Shown: positions 16,131 through 25,900 of the stretch, piece after piece
How positions within the stretch are numbered: position 1 is the first letter of the stretch
Layout of the letters: each line of letters begins with the position of its first letter
NCBI GenBank assembly: GCA_029260115.1
Contig: JAJDDW010000053.1
Coordinates: forward strand, 1-41,583
Length of the DNA stretch: 41,583 nucleotides
From: Phycisphaerae bacterium
Lineage (GTDB): Bacteria; Planctomycetota; Phycisphaerae; UBA1845
Direction of reading: 5' to 3'
Translations under genes and position numbers: made by a program
The notes under the pieces: generated by a model
Seen by the model: the letters and a program-made list of their open reading frames with translations, nothing else
The model's database searches: none
Told to the model about the DNA's origin: nothing

Positions 16131-17245
16131 GCGAAGTAGCACGCAATTTTTGGGTTGGTCTGTTTGTGATAACTGGTTTTTCCATGCTAGGTATCCTTAT
16201 GATTTGGTTCGGCGAAACGCCCAGTTGGCTAGGTGGCAATGAGTGGGAACTCAACGTGACGCACGTAACGAACCTTAGCGGCATCGGAGAGGGGAGTCCC
16301 GTTCTACTTAACGGTGTAGAAATTGGTCGCGTGAAGCGTTTGGAATTTGAAGACTTTAAGCGTCCAGAGTTAGGTGTGCGGGTCGTTGCTGGTATCGAAA
16401 ATACTTATTCAATTCCGAGTGGGTCGACAGCCCGTATATATGGTGCGACGCTGGGCATTGGTTCCGGCCACATTGAAATCATCGTTATTCCTGGTACGTC
16501 TTCTGGTTCTATTCCACGAAAAAATGCGTCTTTACCCGGAGAAATGCGGAGTATCATCGGCGAATTGATCTCAAAAGAAATGGTGGACAGTGTCAATCGG
16601 GCGATCGTTAATGTTGGCAATCTTACGGAGCAGTGGGCACCTGTTGGCACCAATCTGTCGAAGCTGTTGGAGTCACGCACTGTCGCACAAACCGGCGAGC
16701 CGGGGGCGGGTGAGAATGGTATCACGCCAAACTTGAGTACCGCGATTGAACGCATCGACCAATTGGTGGCTAACCTCAATGCGGTGCTTGGCGATGATGC
16801 GGTACAGGGAGATGTCAAAATCGCCGTGCGCGATTTGCGTGACGCTTCTGGGGCACTCCAAGACACCATGCAGCTATGGAAAATACAAAGCGAACGCATT
16901 ACGAGTAACGTCAATAAGGGCATCGAAAAGCTCGAAACAGACCTCAACCAATCGTTCGTGAAGCTCAACGATGTGCTAGAAAATCTCAGTATAGGTGCTA
17001 CAAGCCTTGCGACGGTGCTTGAGCAAGTTGAGCAGGGTAAAGGGACGGCTGGGTTGTTGGCCAGCGATGATCGACTGTACGAAGCCGCGGTGCTGAGTTT
17101 GCAGCGATTAGCCGATGTCATGCTTGATGTGAAAATCGTGACGCAGCAAATTAAAGAAGATGGCTATATTCCTGTCAGGTTAGCGCCGGGCGGATTGATC
17201 CGTACCAAAATTCCAATAACGGCGGAACCTGCTGGTACGCAGTGA
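16127..17245 (+). CDS. mlaD: MCE-domain lipid-binding protein (MlaD-like)
   Basis: A 372-residue MCE protein. One N-terminal transmembrane helix (~9-28), then the MCE beta-barrel domain (~39-125), with VTNLSGIGEGSPVLLNGVEIG as the family hallmark. Residues ~150-372 are mainly helical, including an amphipathic coiled-coil-like stretch (~240-310). MlaD of E. coli has ~183 residues with a short tail, so this is a long-tailed MCE protein, closer in layout to organisms where the helices form a channel or reach across the periplasm. It is coupled to mlaF by a 4-nt overlap. It ends 8 nt before a convergent gene. Lipid transport is known for the family; direction and cargo are not inferable. Confidence 0.9.
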   Translation: MSEVARNFWVGLFVITGFSMLGILMIWFGETPSWLGGNEWELNVTHVTNLSGIGEGSPVLLNGVEIGRVKRLEFEDFKRPELGVRVVAGIENTYSIPSGSTARIYGATLGIGSGHIEIIVIPGTSSGSIPRKNASLPGEMRSIIGELISKEMVDSVNRAIVNVGNLTEQWAPVGTNLSKLLESRTVAQTGEPGAGENGITPNLSTAIERIDQLVANLNAVLGDDAVQGDVKIAVRDLRDASGALQDTMQLWKIQSERITSNVNKGIEKLETDLNQSFVKLNDVLENLSIGATSLATVLEQVEQGKGTAGLLASDDRLYEAAVLSLQRLADVMLDVKIVTQQIKEDGYIPVRLAPGGLIRTKIPITAEPAGTQ

Positions 17246-17252
17246 TTGTATA

Positions 17253-18608
17253 TTATGATGGTGACGTATCATTGTCACTTAATGGCTTTGTCCGCGCGAT
17301 GGCAACGTCAGCCAGCCATCCCGATGCGAAGCATCCCCACACGACCATCGGCGACCACGTTGGCATAGTCCACGCGCTGGTCCCTACCCGGGCTACGTGG
17401 GCTTCAAAATAAACCACCATAGCCGCAGCCGCTGCTATCCAACGCCATTGGCGTACGAAGGGAACCCATACGATTACCCATGTTAAATACCAATAATGAA
17501 TAATGGGCATCAGCAAAAGAAGAATGGTTAAGCTGGCCGACGCTGCGTGGACGTAGGATTTGGTATGATAGCTGATGAAGCTGATGAGGCTTGCGATAAT
17601 AATCGCTACGAAAATTTTCGTGGCCGGCGAGGTGAAGTCGAAAATGCCCAGCGTTTCGCCCAGGCTGAAGAAGGAAGTTCCTCCGCCGAATCGCGTTAGG
17701 CTTTCCGTTAATGACGCGCCGGCTGATGCGTACGGTAAGTAACTCATGGCGAAAACCGTCATGGCTAAGATCGCCGCGCGCTTAGATCGAAAGAATAGCC
17801 AGGGTATTAAAATAATGACGATGAGTTTGGACGAAATGGCTAGACCGAGTGCGATAGCTGCGAGGTTCATGCGTTTGGATAGCGCGGCGCGGATGCTTAG
17901 CAGCGTAAACAATAGCATCAAGCTGTCGATGTGACCTTCTACCGCAAACGAGGTTAACACTAGCGGGCAAAGGGCGTATAGCAATGCGCCGTGTGGTAGA
18001 TGGCCCAGCGCGCGTAAGATGGATGCTAACAGCAAAATGACCAGGGCATCGCAACACACGACGAAGCATTTGACGGTCATGGGCGATGGATGGATCGTCG
18101 CAGCGAGGAGGAAAGTCGCCTGGGCTACGGGCGGATAAATCGCGGGATAATCGGGGTGATTTATTTTTTTCCAATCGTCGTTTTGTAAAAGCGCGAGGGC
18201 GGGACTGTCTGGCGCGTGCGCGTAGGGGTTAAAGCCTGCTTGTTGAATCCGACCTTCCCAGATGTATCGATAGATGTCATCGCTGGGTGTGGTGGCGATG
18301 AGTATGATGCGCAGCGCGAGACAGCCAACCAGCCACCATGGCCAATGGGATAGCCGCGTCTTAGTTAGAGCGCGCATGACGACCAGCGCGAGCAAAAAGT
18401 ATCCGATGAAACCTAACGCGTAGGCTAATTGAAATGTTCGCACCGCTGGTTCGATGCCGCCGATGAAGGCCACGATTCCTGCGAATCCGAATAATCCTAA
18501 CCAGCCAAGGATGATGAATACGGCGGTAGATTTATTAGATGACTTATTTATGGCACTATGATCGCTGCCGGGTTGCAGTGAGACGAATTGGGGTATATCT
18601 CTGGTCAC
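17253..18608 (-). CDS. GT-C membrane glycosyltransferase (polyprenol-linked sugar, MptB/DUF2029-like)
   Basis: A 451-residue integral membrane protein with about 10-12 hydrophobic segments. The first outer loop holds SDDIYRYIWEGR, the acidic motif of GT-C mannosyltransferases, followed by NPYAHAPDSPAL and HPDYPAIYPPVAQ, typical of the polyprenyl-phosphate-sugar-dependent group. It would transfer a sugar from a lipid carrier to an extracytoplasmic acceptor. It lies 22 nt downstream of a processive GT2 gene on the same strand, so the two form an operon. The DPM1-like enzyme at 13557-14354 could supply the lipid-linked donor. The donor sugar and acceptor are not known. Confidence 0.75.
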   Translation of the reverse strand: MTRDIPQFVSLQPGSDHSAINKSSNKSTAVFIILGWLGLFGFAGIVAFIGGIEPAVRTFQLAYALGFIGYFLLALVVMRALTKTRLSHWPWWLVGCLALRIILIATTPSDDIYRYIWEGRIQQAGFNPYAHAPDSPALALLQNDDWKKINHPDYPAIYPPVAQATFLLAATIHPSPMTVKCFVVCCDALVILLLASILRALGHLPHGALLYALCPLVLTSFAVEGHIDSLMLLFTLLSIRAALSKRMNLAAIALGLAISSKLIVIILIPWLFFRSKRAAILAMTVFAMSYLPYASAGASLTESLTRFGGGTSFFSLGETLGIFDFTSPATKIFVAIIIASLISFISYHTKSYVHAASASLTILLLLMPIIHYWYLTWVIVWVPFVRQWRWIAAAAAMVVYFEAHVARVGTSAWTMPTWSPMVVWGCFASGWLADVAIARTKPLSDNDTSPS

Positions 18609-18630
18609 GAATGTTTGGCACGCTGACCGC

Positions 18631-20193
18631 TTATCTTGATGTACCAGGTTTGGTTGCGGCTGTTGCTTCGACGGTGGCCAATGGCGCAGGTGCCGGACGA
18701 GGCGACGCCGTAGTGGGTTTCGACAACCAGCCGATGACTAGGAAGCCAATGGCGTAGATCAATAGGAACACGCTAAAGAGTCTATGTGTACCAGAAGCGA
18801 ATACGGTAAATGAGATGAGTGAATAGATGCCTAGTGCAATTTCGACAAGCCACAATTTATTTTGCACGGCTTTGTAGCTCGACATTTGCGTTTGTGTCGT
18901 CGTGCTGCCGGATTTTGGTGTGCGGACAAATTCCCCGCCCCAGGTCCACATGCCCTGAAGCACCGCCAGCGTGTTACTGACGCATAACCCGCACCCCAAT
19001 ACCAACATGGATGGAATCGTGCGAAGCCCCGACCAGCGTCCGCCTAAACTATATCGTGCGTAGGTATAGGTGACTGAAGGCGCGATGGCTGATAGGATGA
19101 TGAGATACCATGCGGCGTGGAACCAATCGCTATCAAACACCCGGCCTTTGTCAAAGATAAATAACATAGGTCTGGCCACTAACGCGAGCAGGAGCATCCA
19201 CACGGCTACGGAATAGTGCGTGAGGTGTAGGGTTGCTTCGACCTTGGTTCCTAGGGTCAAGGGTGATCGCCAGATGCGCGGTAAAAGTTTTCGCGCGACC
19301 TGGATAGACCCTGTCGCCCAACGACGCTGCTGACTTTTTAGCGCGTTCACATGGCTAGGCAGTTCGGCTGGGCAGGGCATGTCGAAACAATAATCAATGC
19401 GCCAGCCGGCTAGTTGCGCCCGGTAGGAGAGGTCTAAATCTTCAGTTAATGTATCCCCACTCCAGCCACCGACTCGGGGATCATCTATAGCTTCTTTTCG
19501 CCATACTCCAGCGGTGCCATTGAAATTCATCATCAGACCGTTCCAGGCCCTGGCACCCTGCTCTATAGCGAAGTGACCGTCTATACCCAAAGACTGGGCT
19601 TCGGTTAGCCAGGATTCTTCGCGGTTAAGATGTGCCCAGCGACCTTGAAGACAGGCTAGGTCCGGGGCGTATTCCAGTAGGGGAATCGCTTTACGCAAAA
19701 AGTCTGGTGGCGGAATGAAATCCGCATCAAAGACCGCCAAGTACTCTCCTCGGGCCGCTGCGACGCCGAGGACTAACGCGCCAGCTTTATATCCTTCGCG
19801 CGTCGGACGTCGAATGATTTGTACATCGTGTCCTTGTTCGATCAATCGCCTAGCTGTTCTGTCTACGATGTCGCATGTATGGTCGTTGCTATCATCGAGT
19901 ACCTGAATTTCGTGTTTCCCAGCCGGGTAATCCATGGCTGCGACCGTTTCCATGACCCGCTTTGAAACGTCCGACTCATTGTAAATCGGAATTTGACTTG
20001 TCACGACAGGCCATTGGTCGTCGGGCAATTGACCTTGATAAAGGCCGATGAGTTCTTGTTGCTGCGCACGTTTTTCTACAGACCGCCTTCGGAACAGATA
20101 GACGAGCACATACAAATGCAGTCCATAAGCGGCTAGAGCTAGGGTAGAGACACCGAACGCGGTTAATGTAATCAAACTAAATGCGTCAAACAC
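18631..20193 (-). CDS. Processive GT2 glycosyltransferase (cellulose synthase-like/CslA type)
   Basis: A 520-residue inner-membrane beta-glycosyltransferase. One N-terminal helix (~5-34), a GT-A domain and three to four C-terminal helices. Motifs of processive GT2 enzymes are complete: LDDSND (DD 100-101), FDADF (156-158), TEDLD (TED 250-252) and QQRRW (288-292). The MMNFNGTAGVWRK stretch resembles the mannan/glucomannan (CslA) and BcsA-like groups. It would polymerise a beta-linked polysaccharide while pushing it through the membrane. It lacks a PilZ domain, so there is no direct sign of c-di-GMP control. The downstream GT-C gene (22 nt) may decorate or elaborate the product. No clear promoter is visible in the 427 nt upstream, and no strong SD. 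Confidence 0.85.
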   Translation of the reverse strand: MFDAFSLITLTAFGVSTLALAAYGLHLYVLVYLFRRRSVEKRAQQQELIGLYQGQLPDDQWPVVTSQIPIYNESDVSKRVMETVAAMDYPAGKHEIQVLDDSNDHTCDIVDRTARRLIEQGHDVQIIRRPTREGYKAGALVLGVAAARGEYLAVFDADFIPPPDFLRKAIPLLEYAPDLACLQGRWAHLNREESWLTEAQSLGIDGHFAIEQGARAWNGLMMNFNGTAGVWRKEAIDDPRVGGWSGDTLTEDLDLSYRAQLAGWRIDYCFDMPCPAELPSHVNALKSQQRRWATGSIQVARKLLPRIWRSPLTLGTKVEATLHLTHYSVAVWMLLLALVARPMLFIFDKGRVFDSDWFHAAWYLIILSAIAPSVTYTYARYSLGGRWSGLRTIPSMLVLGCGLCVSNTLAVLQGMWTWGGEFVRTPKSGSTTTQTQMSSYKAVQNKLWLVEIALGIYSLISFTVFASGTHRLFSVFLLIYAIGFLVIGWLSKPTTASPRPAPAPLATVEATAATKPGTSR

Positions 20194-20549
20194 CGATTAC
20201 TCTTTCGTTTTTACTTTGGTCTCGCGATTCAGGCAGACGAACTCGCTGTCTAAGAGACCTAATGCTGATTCGTAAACAAAGGTGACCTAAGCTTACTGGC
20301 CAAGTCCTACAGGCCGCGTCGACCTCTTGTTTAGAGGATATTACCTATTGAGCGGCGGATATTGCATTTCCACGCCAGATAACGCACTATCCGCCATACG
20401 AACCGCCGACAGGGCTGGTTCAGACGCCAAACATTGTAGTCATAAGCCCGCGGGTCGCCAAGACTTGCGGACAATCTTGTGAGAATTGTGGGATGGGCCT
20501 AATTCTTATCGCTCGGAGTAATATTTAGCCGCGATGCACACCCGTCTGT
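20194..20549. other. Intergenic region between processive GT and lpxD promoter
   Basis: A divergent interval that must hold the promoter of the minus-strand glycosyltransferase pair. No RNA gene or coding frame is recognised. The plus-strand promoter of lpxD begins at 20550. Confidence 0.5.
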
Positions 20550-20579
20550 TTGACAGCGTCGAAACGCGATCCGTAGAAT
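20550..20579 (+). promoter_or_regulatory. Sigma-70-type promoter of lpxD-lpxI
   Basis: A perfect -35 TTGACA (20550-20555) and -10 TAGAAT (20574-20579, 5/6) with an 18-nt spacer. Transcription would start near 20586, ~35 nt before the lpxD ATG. Confidence 0.65.
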
Positions 20580-20620
20580 AGGCCTTGTACTATTGAACTA
20601 TCGCACTTGAAAGGGCAAGA

Positions 20621-21685
20621 ATGCCTGACAAACGACTTAGTGAGCTTTGCAAAATTTGTTCTGACAACGGCTTTGAGACCCGGTTGGATGGGGCGGACAT
20701 GGCCGTTCACGCGGTTAATACGCTCGAAGACGCCTGCGAGGGGGAGGTCTCGTTCCTTTCTAATCCCAAGTATATCCCCAGCTTAGCCACGACCAAAGCC
20801 TCAGCTGTGGTGGTTCAAGATGGGGTGGAGGTGCCGAGCGGCGTCTCCGCATTACGGTGCAAAGACCCCTACGCAGCAGTCACGGTCGCCATAATCGCGT
20901 TGCATGGTTATCGCAGACATCCGAAGTGGGGTGTTAGCGAGCGGGCCAATATAGATCCGTCAGCTAAAATTGGCCGCGATGCGCAAATCGCACCCGGAGC
21001 GACCATTGCAGCCGATGTAGAAATCGGAGATGGCTGCACGATCTATCCCGGTTGCTACGTCGCGGATCGCGTGCGTATCGGTCATGAATGCGTCCTGTAC
21101 CCTAATGTTGTGGTGTACGACGATTGCGTGTTGGGCCATCGGGTGACGATCCATAGTGGTAGTGTGATCGGAGAAGATGGCCTGGGATACGCGCCTTATG
21201 ACGGCAAATGGATCAAGATCCCACAAGCGGGCTATACGGTCATCGGCGACGACGTTGAAATTGGGGCCAACTGTGCGATCGACCGCGCGACATTGGGTAA
21301 GACCGAGATTGGTAGCGGTACGAAGTTTGGAAACGTGGTAGTGATTGGTCATGGCACGAAGGTCGGACCGGATTGTATGTTTGTTGGTCTGGTGGGAATC
21401 GCTGGCTCGGCCAAAATTGGTAAGCATGTCACTGTAGCAGGTCAATCTGGTGTAGGCGGGCACATTACCGTCGGTGACGATGTCAGCATCGCTGGGCAGT
21501 CGGGTGTGCATAACGACGTTGAAGCGGGGATGAAAGTTTTTGGATATCCCGCAGATGAGATTGGCAAAGCGCGTCGGTCGGTCATTGCTGTGCGAAAATT
21601 GCCGGACTGGATCAAACGCGTGAAACAGTTGGAAAAAGAACTTTCACAATTGCGCGAACTGGTGAATGAAAATGCCAAGACGTAA
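20621..21685 (+). CDS. lpxD: UDP-3-O-acylglucosamine N-acyltransferase
   Basis: A 354-residue LpxD. It adds the N-linked 3-hydroxyacyl chain from acyl-ACP to UDP-3-O-acyl-glucosamine, step 3 of lipid A synthesis, in the cytoplasm. The N-terminal uridine-binding domain contains VSFLSNPKY; then a hexapeptide-repeat left-handed beta-helix from ~105 to 310 (IGRDAQIAPGATI, VRIGHECVLYPNVV). IDRATLG and VVIGHGTKVG match the active-site region; H244 corresponds to the catalytic His. A C-terminal helix (RVKQLEKELSQLRELV) fits the trimer or ACP-binding helix. AAAGGG upstream of ATG 20621 is a good SD. It is followed 83 nt later by lpxI. Confidence 0.95.
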   Translation: MPDKRLSELCKICSDNGFETRLDGADMAVHAVNTLEDACEGEVSFLSNPKYIPSLATTKASAVVVQDGVEVPSGVSALRCKDPYAAVTVAIIALHGYRRHPKWGVSERANIDPSAKIGRDAQIAPGATIAADVEIGDGCTIYPGCYVADRVRIGHECVLYPNVVVYDDCVLGHRVTIHSGSVIGEDGLGYAPYDGKWIKIPQAGYTVIGDDVEIGANCAIDRATLGKTEIGSGTKFGNVVVIGHGTKVGPDCMFVGLVGIAGSAKIGKHVTVAGQSGVGGHITVGDDVSIAGQSGVHNDVEAGMKVFGYPADEIGKARRSVIAVRKLPDWIKRVKQLEKELSQLRELVNENAKT

Positions 21686-21716
21686 GAAAAATGTGTAAGT
21701 GTATTTTTAAGCGAGC

Positions 21717-21734
21717 CGCGGGCTTCAGCCCGCG
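21717..21734. repeat. REP-like palindrome, CGCGGGC-TTCA-GCCCGCG
   Basis: A perfect 7-bp inverted repeat around a TTCA loop between lpxD and lpxI, followed by GGTTTTGTATT at 21750-21760. The word GCGGGCTTCAGCCCGC resembles small palindromes dispersed in intergenic DNA of many genomes. It may dampen transcription into lpxI, but the T run is too far away for a classical terminator. Confidence 0.6.
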
Positions 21735-21768
21735 CGGTGTCTCGGCTGCGGTTTTGTATTAAAAACTA

Positions 21769-22602
21769 ATGAGTAGCTCACAAATACATCTTGGAATCAT
21801 AGCCGGTGCGGGGCAGTTTCCGTTTATGGTACTCGAAGGTGCTCAACGCGCCGGATGTCGTGTAACCGTCGTTGGCCTAAGCGGACTTGCTGATCCTGCC
21901 TTAGCCGGTATGGCTGATCGTTTCTATTGGGCGGGAATAGCCAAGATGGGCCGGTGGATTCGTCTGCTGCGCCGTACCGCATCCGATCAGGTCATTTTGG
22001 CTGGCGCGGTGACTAAAACGTGCATGTACGGGCGTTTTCGGCTATTGAAAATGTTGCCCGATTGGACTTCAGCTAGGATTTGGTTTTTTCAGATTCCGGA
22101 TAAAAGAAATGACACGGTCTTGACAGCCGTAGCCGACGAATTTGCAAAATATGGGATTATCATGCAAGAATGCACGCAATATACAAAAGAGCACTTCGCC
22201 GGCGAGGGGGTGCTTTCTAAAGCCCAACCAAGTGAGTCTCAACGAAAAGACGCTAAGTTTGGCTGGGACATTGCCAAGCAGATGGGGCTTCTTGATATAG
22301 GTCAGTCGGTCGCGGTAAAGGAAACAGAGGTCATCGCCGTTGAAGCTATCGAGGGAACCGACCGCATGATCGAGCGCGCCGGTCAGCTTTGCTCAAGAGG
22401 CGGTTGGGCGATGATTAAAGTAGCCAAGCCCAATCAGGACATGCGATTCGACGTACCCACCATAGGCCCGGACACCATTTCAAATTTGCAACGCCACGGC
22501 GCGACCATGCTCGTCATCGAAGCGGGAAAGACAGTTATCATTGACAAAGAAGCGACACTATCCGCAGCGGATAAAACTGGGATGGTTGTGGTTGGTTGCT
22601 AG
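21769..22602 (+). CDS. lpxI: UDP-2,3-diacylglucosamine pyrophosphatase LpxI
   Basis: A 277-residue LpxI (formerly DUF1009). It hydrolyses UDP-2,3-diacylglucosamine to lipid X and UMP, the step done by LpxH in many proteobacteria. LGIIAGAGQFP (N-terminal domain), DKRNDTVLTAVADEF, EGVLSKAQPSE and VEAIEGTD are family blocks, and VAKPNQDMRFDVPTIGPDT carries the conserved acidic residues (D224, D228) of the active site. Length matches the family. It shares a direction with lpxD and a probable promoter, with a palindrome in the 83-nt gap. The presence of LpxI rather than LpxH is typical of alphaproteobacteria and of planctomycetes and relatives. Confidence 0.93.
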   Translation: MSSSQIHLGIIAGAGQFPFMVLEGAQRAGCRVTVVGLSGLADPALAGMADRFYWAGIAKMGRWIRLLRRTASDQVILAGAVTKTCMYGRFRLLKMLPDWTSARIWFFQIPDKRNDTVLTAVADEFAKYGIIMQECTQYTKEHFAGEGVLSKAQPSESQRKDAKFGWDIAKQMGLLDIGQSVAVKETEVIAVEAIEGTDRMIERAGQLCSRGGWAMIKVAKPNQDMRFDVPTIGPDTISNLQRHGATMLVIEAGKTVIIDKEATLSAADKTGMVVVGC

Positions 22603-22692
22603 TAGCATGCTGTTGGCGGGCAATTTCCAGTCATCGCGTCTACATTTCACAACAGGCATTTCGTTTTTCTCACTATTGATTGATAATTCTTT

Positions 22693-22721
22693 TTGCTATC
22701 GGACGCTTGGCCATGTATAAT
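22693..22721 (+). promoter_or_regulatory. Sigma-70-type promoter with perfect -10
   Basis: -35 TTGCTA (22693-22698, 4/6), 17-nt spacer, -10 TATAAT (22716-22721, 6/6). It faces the 25-codon ORF and the 1275-residue protein, giving a ~200-nt leader. Confidence 0.65.
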
Positions 22722-22745
22722 GGGTGCCATCGGATGTGCTGAGCT

Positions 22746-22761
22746 TCGCTTTTGAAAGCGA
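22746..22761 (+). promoter_or_regulatory. Leader hairpin
   Basis: TCGCTTT (22746-22752) pairs with AAAGCGA (22755-22761) with a 2-nt centre, about 20-30 nt after the predicted transcription start. It may be a near-palindromic protein site or an RNA hairpin with an opened tip. Confidence 0.35.
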
Positions 22762-22830
22762 GACTAGGCGATTCGACGGCTTGCATGGGGACATTTTCAC
22801 GCGGTTCTTGTTTCATTCGTTGGGGGACCA

Positions 22831-22908
22831 ATGTCTGACACCGATCAATTTCACGAAGGCCATGATGAGCAGGGGTATGGGAACGATCATCCACACGTAG
22901 GTTTCTAA
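22831..22908 (+). CDS. Possible 25-residue leader peptide, His/Asp-rich
   Basis: A 25-codon frame from ATG 22831 preceded by TGGGGGACCA, ending 17 nt before the 1275-residue gene. The peptide (begins MSDTDQF, ends DHPHVGF) has four His and several Asp/Glu and no hydrophobic segment. It lies in the leader of a probable transcript. The SD is imperfect and only 3 nt from the ATG, so translation is uncertain. It could be a leader peptide coupling translation to the next gene, the remnant of a larger His-rich N-terminus, or chance. I do not recognise the family. Confidence 0.3.
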   Translation: MSDTDQFHEGHDEQGYGNDHPHVGF

Positions 22909-22925
22909 CAAAGATTGGATTCACG

Positions 22926-25900
22926 ATGGATTACACGGAAAATGTAAAGTTTCGGGTAGCTTGGGGGTTGGTTCTATGTTCGGCGATTTTTGTATCGTCA
23001 GCATGGGCGGATAGCATGGATGTCGACAAAAGCAAATTGCTGCCGAGCGACGTGAAGCAAATTGATCTTTTCGAACAGTCTCTTGCTGATTACCTCAAAG
23101 AAAATCCAGTCGCGACTACTTTGCCTATTGTTGGGCAAGTGCCACGTGATGTCAGGGTGCAACTTCATGTTGTCATGTTGGGTGGTCAGCCATCGGTCAT
23201 GACCACGAAAGAGTTTTCGCTACCAGAGGCCTTAGCATCTCAGGGGCAGACCGTGTCCGGTGAAAAAGTTGTGTATAGCAATTCGTTGTACGATCTGAGC
23301 AATCTTTTCGGACTCACTTTTGAACGTCCGGGTGTCGGCGTGCGCATCTCTGACGACATTGGCACTGACTTGGTCGATGCTTGTACGCTACGACGCGTAA
23401 CCCTCGCGGTCAACGGCGGGGTACCAGGTGGTGGTGGCACTTTCGGTGCGCTGATGGGACTATACGATGGCTGCCCGGAAACTAGCGGTGTCCCTGTCCC
23501 AGGTACGTTCAAAATCATTTCTGGCCTGGATAATAACAAGGCTATCATTCACATCATTGAATTTGTTTTCCCGGACAGAACCTGTGGCGGTAATACATTC
23601 AATGGTACACCTTGTACCGTGGCTACAGAGACTACTGATTGCGCAGCAGGTGTAATTTGCGATGATGTTCCTGACATACAAGTCCCTCCAGATTTCTACC
23701 TTTCGCTGCAATTCAACAGACCTGATGCAGGTTGGTTAGGCGGCAATCCCGCAGAATTCGGCTTCTCTGGCGACTCGTTTTCAACCGGTCTCGGCGGCTG
23801 CAATATACTACTTGGTAGTTTTCCATTCTATCCACATGGTAGTTTTTACGCTGTCGTATCTGCGCAGGACACCTGCGAAACTCATTTCCTGGCCTACCAA
23901 GCGGTGAGCAACGTAGCTGAAGCTGTTGAGATTGGACAAGGCAATCGGTGGGCAGAAGATTTGACTCTCGCTTTGGGCGATGAGGCGTGCGAAATCAGCA
24001 CCTTGGAAATAGGGTTCCGGGGGACGGGGACGCTGCCTTATACGGTGGACGTGGATATTCGAGAGCTGAGGGATATGCACGGACTCCCTGGAACCATCAA
24101 GACATTCATGGGAACAGGCGGCGACAAGCTGGAGATCGCACGATTTCGTTATGATCCCGGCATATTTATGCCCGCTCAGCCATGGGTGACATTCAGCCCT
24201 AGTCGGGATGGCGTGGGAATCCTTAGGCCAGGAGATGCGCAGGCTGGTAGTAGTTTGGACACTTTTAGAATTATAATAGATGACGGACAAGGGAACATGG
24301 TTTGGTCGGCCCCCCGCTGCCTGAATAGCAGCGTCATACCGGAAAGTTGCACGCAGACATTCCCGAATCCTGCGATATTTTATCTGCGCGTGAAGTGTCG
24401 CGGTGGTGTCCCGCTTGGCGCATGTTGTCCGCCGCAGAATATTCCGACGGTTTGCGAGGGTGGGTCTACGCCCGGCAAAGCTTGTGGCTCGGATGAGGAT
24501 TGCGCGGATGGGCAGTGTATGCTCGTCGATCAATCATGCGCCACAAGTCATGATTGTCCAACAGGCTCTCAATGTCTTAGCACTTGCAACGGCGGTATAC
24601 ATGACGGATTGACTTGTTATACCGATAGCGATTGCGTGAGTGCCAGCGCTCCGTCTAACACGGGTACTTGCGTCGGGGCTAAGATATGCGATAAGGCCAC
24701 GTGCTTCGATGGTGTTCCTGTGCTCGGTTGTCCCAATGGCCGATGGCAGGCGTTAAACGACTTGGCCACTAACCGCTGCGCGGACAATCCGTTTGATCCA
24801 CCGTGCGGCAGCCATGCGTGTTGTTTGCCTGATGACACTGTGCGCGACTTACGCTACGAGCAGTGCTTACGCATAGAAGACCCTAACGCTCCGCCTACAG
24901 TGTGTGGACAGTGCGTAATCTCCGGAGCGACTTGTTTTACAAGCGCCGAGTGCGTGACGGTAGGCGATACATGTCTCCCCCATGATGAAGAATGCTTAGC
25001 TGGCCAATCCTGCCAAGACAATGGCATTTGTGCGCCGCGGACCGCTATTTGGCATCCCGGTAGTTTTGAGGGGCAAGATGATTTTTTGTGCCCAATATTT
25101 GTGTGCAATTTTGGAACTCATGATTGCTTGGAAGAGGAGCTCGAAGTTAGCTGCTTAAGTTCTTGTCTATCGCCTGTTGAACCCAATTGCCCAAATGGAA
25201 CTGAATGCATTAATTGTGTATGTACTGAAGGGGGTGGCTGCAATAATCCTGCTTGTTGCAATCTGGTATGCCGGCATGATAATTATTGCTGCGATGCGAT
25301 TTGGGATTATAGTTGTGTGGAGCTTGCTGAAGAATTATGTCCGTTTATTCCTCTGGATAATGACGAATGCTTTTGTAAAACGTGCAACGGCGTGCCTTTT
25401 CGTTGCGACGTGGACAGTGATTGCGGCCTGAACGCTGATGGAAGTCCGAGACTTTGCGGATTGAATACTGACCAATGCGAACCTAATGAGCTGATTTTCA
25501 CGGTCACTGGCTCAACGAATACATGCGTCCAGAACTCATCGAGTTGTCGAGCTTTTGGTGAAGTTGATACCTCGCGAGCCTCAATATCCACTCATGATCC
25601 GGTTTTTTGCTGTAACAAACTTGGCCCCGTCAATGCCGTGGGTTCCGTTTGGTATCAGTTCACCATGCCGGACGTTAGTGGCGCAACCTCCGCCCGGTTC
25701 CAGACTTGCAATACAACCGATTCTAGAGGGACAGATTCTATTATTCAGGTATACAAAGCGACTGACAATACGAATCTTGAAACGGCATGCGGCTCGCTGG
25801 TTACGATTGGTTGCAACGACGATGCTGGCGGTACATGTGGCCAGTTGTCTGATATGTGCGTAGACGGATTAGTGCCGGGCGAGACTTACTACATCACGCT

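Larger units (their letters stand above)
22603..22925 (+). other. Intergenic leader region upstream of the Cys-rich dockerin protein
   Basis: 323 nt between lpxI and the 1275-residue protein. It holds a promoter (22693-22721), a hairpin (22746-22761) and a 25-codon ORF (22831-22908). The mapped transcript would carry a leader of about 200 nt. I could not match it to a known riboswitch. Confidence 0.5.

Noticed and set aside
22673..22924. An 83-codon minus-strand frame in the leader of the Cys-rich protein gene.
   Set aside because: No SD, no domain sense, and it lies opposite a good plus-strand promoter.
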